The notes under the pieces are model-generated. The model ran no database searches. It was not told where the DNA came from and saw only the letters and a list, made by a program, of their open reading frames with translations. Below, piece by piece: positions 16,383 to 17,142 of a DNA stretch of 17,142 bases. The DNA comes from an uncultured Chthoniobacterales bacterium (GTDB lineage Bacteria; Verrucomicrobiota; Verrucomicrobiae; Chthoniobacterales; UBA10450): contig CATPCN010000590.1 in NCBI GenBank assembly GCA_955652855.1, forward strand, positions 1 to 17,142, given 5' to 3'. A program made the translations under genes and the position numbers. Numbering within the stretch: position 1 is the stretch's first letter; each line of letters opens with the position of its first letter.

Positions 16383-17142
16383 CAACGGTTCCTGCCTCCC
16401 TTTTGATCCATCCCATCAATGTCACGCACTAATGCGATCAGAGCGGCCTTGACCACATTGTTAGAGTCGGTTCTTGCGCATCCGTCCAGATACCGTCGCA
16501 AATTCTTGATCAGTCGACCCGCTCGCTTTTGCTCAGCTGGCTTCAGTTCTGCTAAAGTGGGCGCTCCAAACGCCGAACGACCGAGAGCAGCACCGGCGTT
16601 ACGGAAAAGTTCCCCAACCGCGCGCGTGGATTCGGGGAAACGCACGTCATCACTGTCGGTCCAATTCGCGGGTGGTCGACTTGCGAGCAAAGCGCAGACC
16701 GATTCGACGCCCTCTCGCCCCGCCCGCGCCTGAATCACCCTTCGAACGAAAGAGAGCAACTGGGGATCGGTGACCGCGTTCTCCAGACGTATTGCCTGCT
16801 TGCGGAGTAACTCCCACCCGCGCTCCCCAACGGGTAATCCGCAACTCTTTAGCAATGTGTCTCTGGCGCGGTCGACCGCAAGCGGGGCGGCTGCCGACCA
16901 CCGTTGAAAGCTCTGATTCAAGGCTGCGAAAAACTTCTCGATCTCCCGTTGCTGCGGCCTGTTGGTTGAGAACGCAGTTAATCCAAGGGCTTCGGGAATT
17001 GCAACGAAAAGAAAACGCTCCGGGGACTTTGCGCCCTGGAAGGCTTCGCGCAACGCCAGGACTTCGTTAGACAACTGTCGTGTGTTCCAAGCAAATTCCG
17101 GCAGAGCCTTCGCCATTCGGAACAACGCTCGGACCACGGGAA
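16382..17142 (-). CDS. Unknown helical protein, 5'-truncated at window edge
   Basis: The frame is open to the right edge; an in-frame GTG at 17137 has no ribosome site, so I treat this as the last ~253 residues of a longer protein. It is rich in Ala, Arg and Leu and looks almost entirely helical, with no membrane segment and no catalytic motif. Segments such as ERFLFVAIPEALGL, an FFAALNQSFQRW helix, RPPANWTDSDDVRFPE and LKPAEQKRAGRLIKNL recall, from memory only, the helical C-terminal regions of some large ATP-binding defence proteins (BREX PglY-like or Hsp90-like ATPases). I would not name it from this. Its stop forms TGATG with the sspD start, so it is co-translated with the PT operon and is probably part of, or associated with, the defence system. 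The DNA looks more GC-rich than the operon downstream, which may reflect composition of the protein or a different origin. Confidence 0.6.
   Translation of the reverse strand, partial: PVVRALFRMAKALPEFAWNTRQLSNEVLALREAFQGAKSPERFLFVAIPEALGLTAFSTNRPQQREIEKFFAALNQSFQRWSAAAPLAVDRARDTLLKSCGLPVGERGWELLRKQAIRLENAVTDPQLLSFVRRVIQARAGREGVESVCALLASRPPANWTDSDDVRFPESTRAVGELFRNAGAALGRSAFGAPTLAELKPAEQKRAGRLIKNLRRYLDGCARTDSNNVVKAALIALVRDIDGMDQKGGRNR
16388..16399 (-). promoter_or_regulatory. Ribosome binding site(s) for sspD
   Basis: On the minus strand this stretch contains GGAGG (16395-16399) and AGGAAC (16388-16393) ahead of the ATG at 16382. AGGAAC has the better spacing for the ATG, which supports it over the in-frame TTG three bases upstream. 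It lies inside the 3' end of the upstream gene, so sspD can be loaded directly as well as by re-initiation at TGATG. Confidence 0.55.

Noticed and set aside
1..17142. Possible CRISPR array, tRNA, IS element, attachment site or terminator
   Set aside because: No regularly spaced repeats, cloverleaf, inverted-repeat-bounded transposase or convincing hairpin plus T-run was seen; coding sequence fills nearly every base.

Overview
The window is bacterial DNA packed with genes that all lie on the minus strand, so transcription runs from right to left. It has no housekeeping genes, rRNA, tRNA, IS element or CRISPR array, and almost no non-coding bases. Base composition is moderate, a little over half G+C by eye; the rightmost ~750 bases look more GC-rich. 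Nothing here fixes the taxon. The gene set is that of a defence island.

I read it as one translationally coupled operon for DNA phosphorothioate (PT) modification and PT-linked phage restriction, of the Ssp type (single-strand PT, SspABCD) with an SspFGH/DptFGH restriction module. In transcription order: a 5'-truncated gene of unknown function (16382-17142); sspD, a PP-loop sulfur-transfer ATPase (15552-16382); sspA, a cysteine desulfurase (14350-15573); an sspF-like giant (9836-14353) that joins a possible PT-reader head, a NERD nuclease-fold domain, a dead kinase, a live-looking kinase and a DptF-like P-loop ATPase; sspG/dptG (8194-9843); sspH/dptH, a PD-(D/E)XK nuclease motif plus HerA/FtsK-type motor (2933-8197); sspB, a DUF4007-type protein and the presumed nickase (2092-2940); and sspC, a P-loop ATPase (start at 2090) whose 3' part runs off the left edge.

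Every junction overlaps or is separated by one base (1, 22, 4, 8, 4 and 8 nt overlaps, then a 1 nt gap), so the products are probably made together and in proportion. The modification genes are split: the sulfur supply pair (D, A) comes first, the restriction trio (F, G, H) is in the middle, and the DNA-acting modification pair (B, C) is last.

Expected working model (established for the family, inferred here): SspA takes sulfur from L-cysteine and passes it to SspD; SspD activates the target with ATP; SspB nicks DNA and SspC uses ATP to help insert sulfur. SspF, G and H attack DNA lacking the mark. The most interesting part is SspF. Its architecture resembles the BREX kinase PglW (NERD plus kinase) fused to a DptF ATPase, with an N-terminal segment that looks like the sulfur-binding head of ScoMcrA-type PT-dependent endonucleases. 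That would place mark reading, signalling and motor functions in a single polypeptide.
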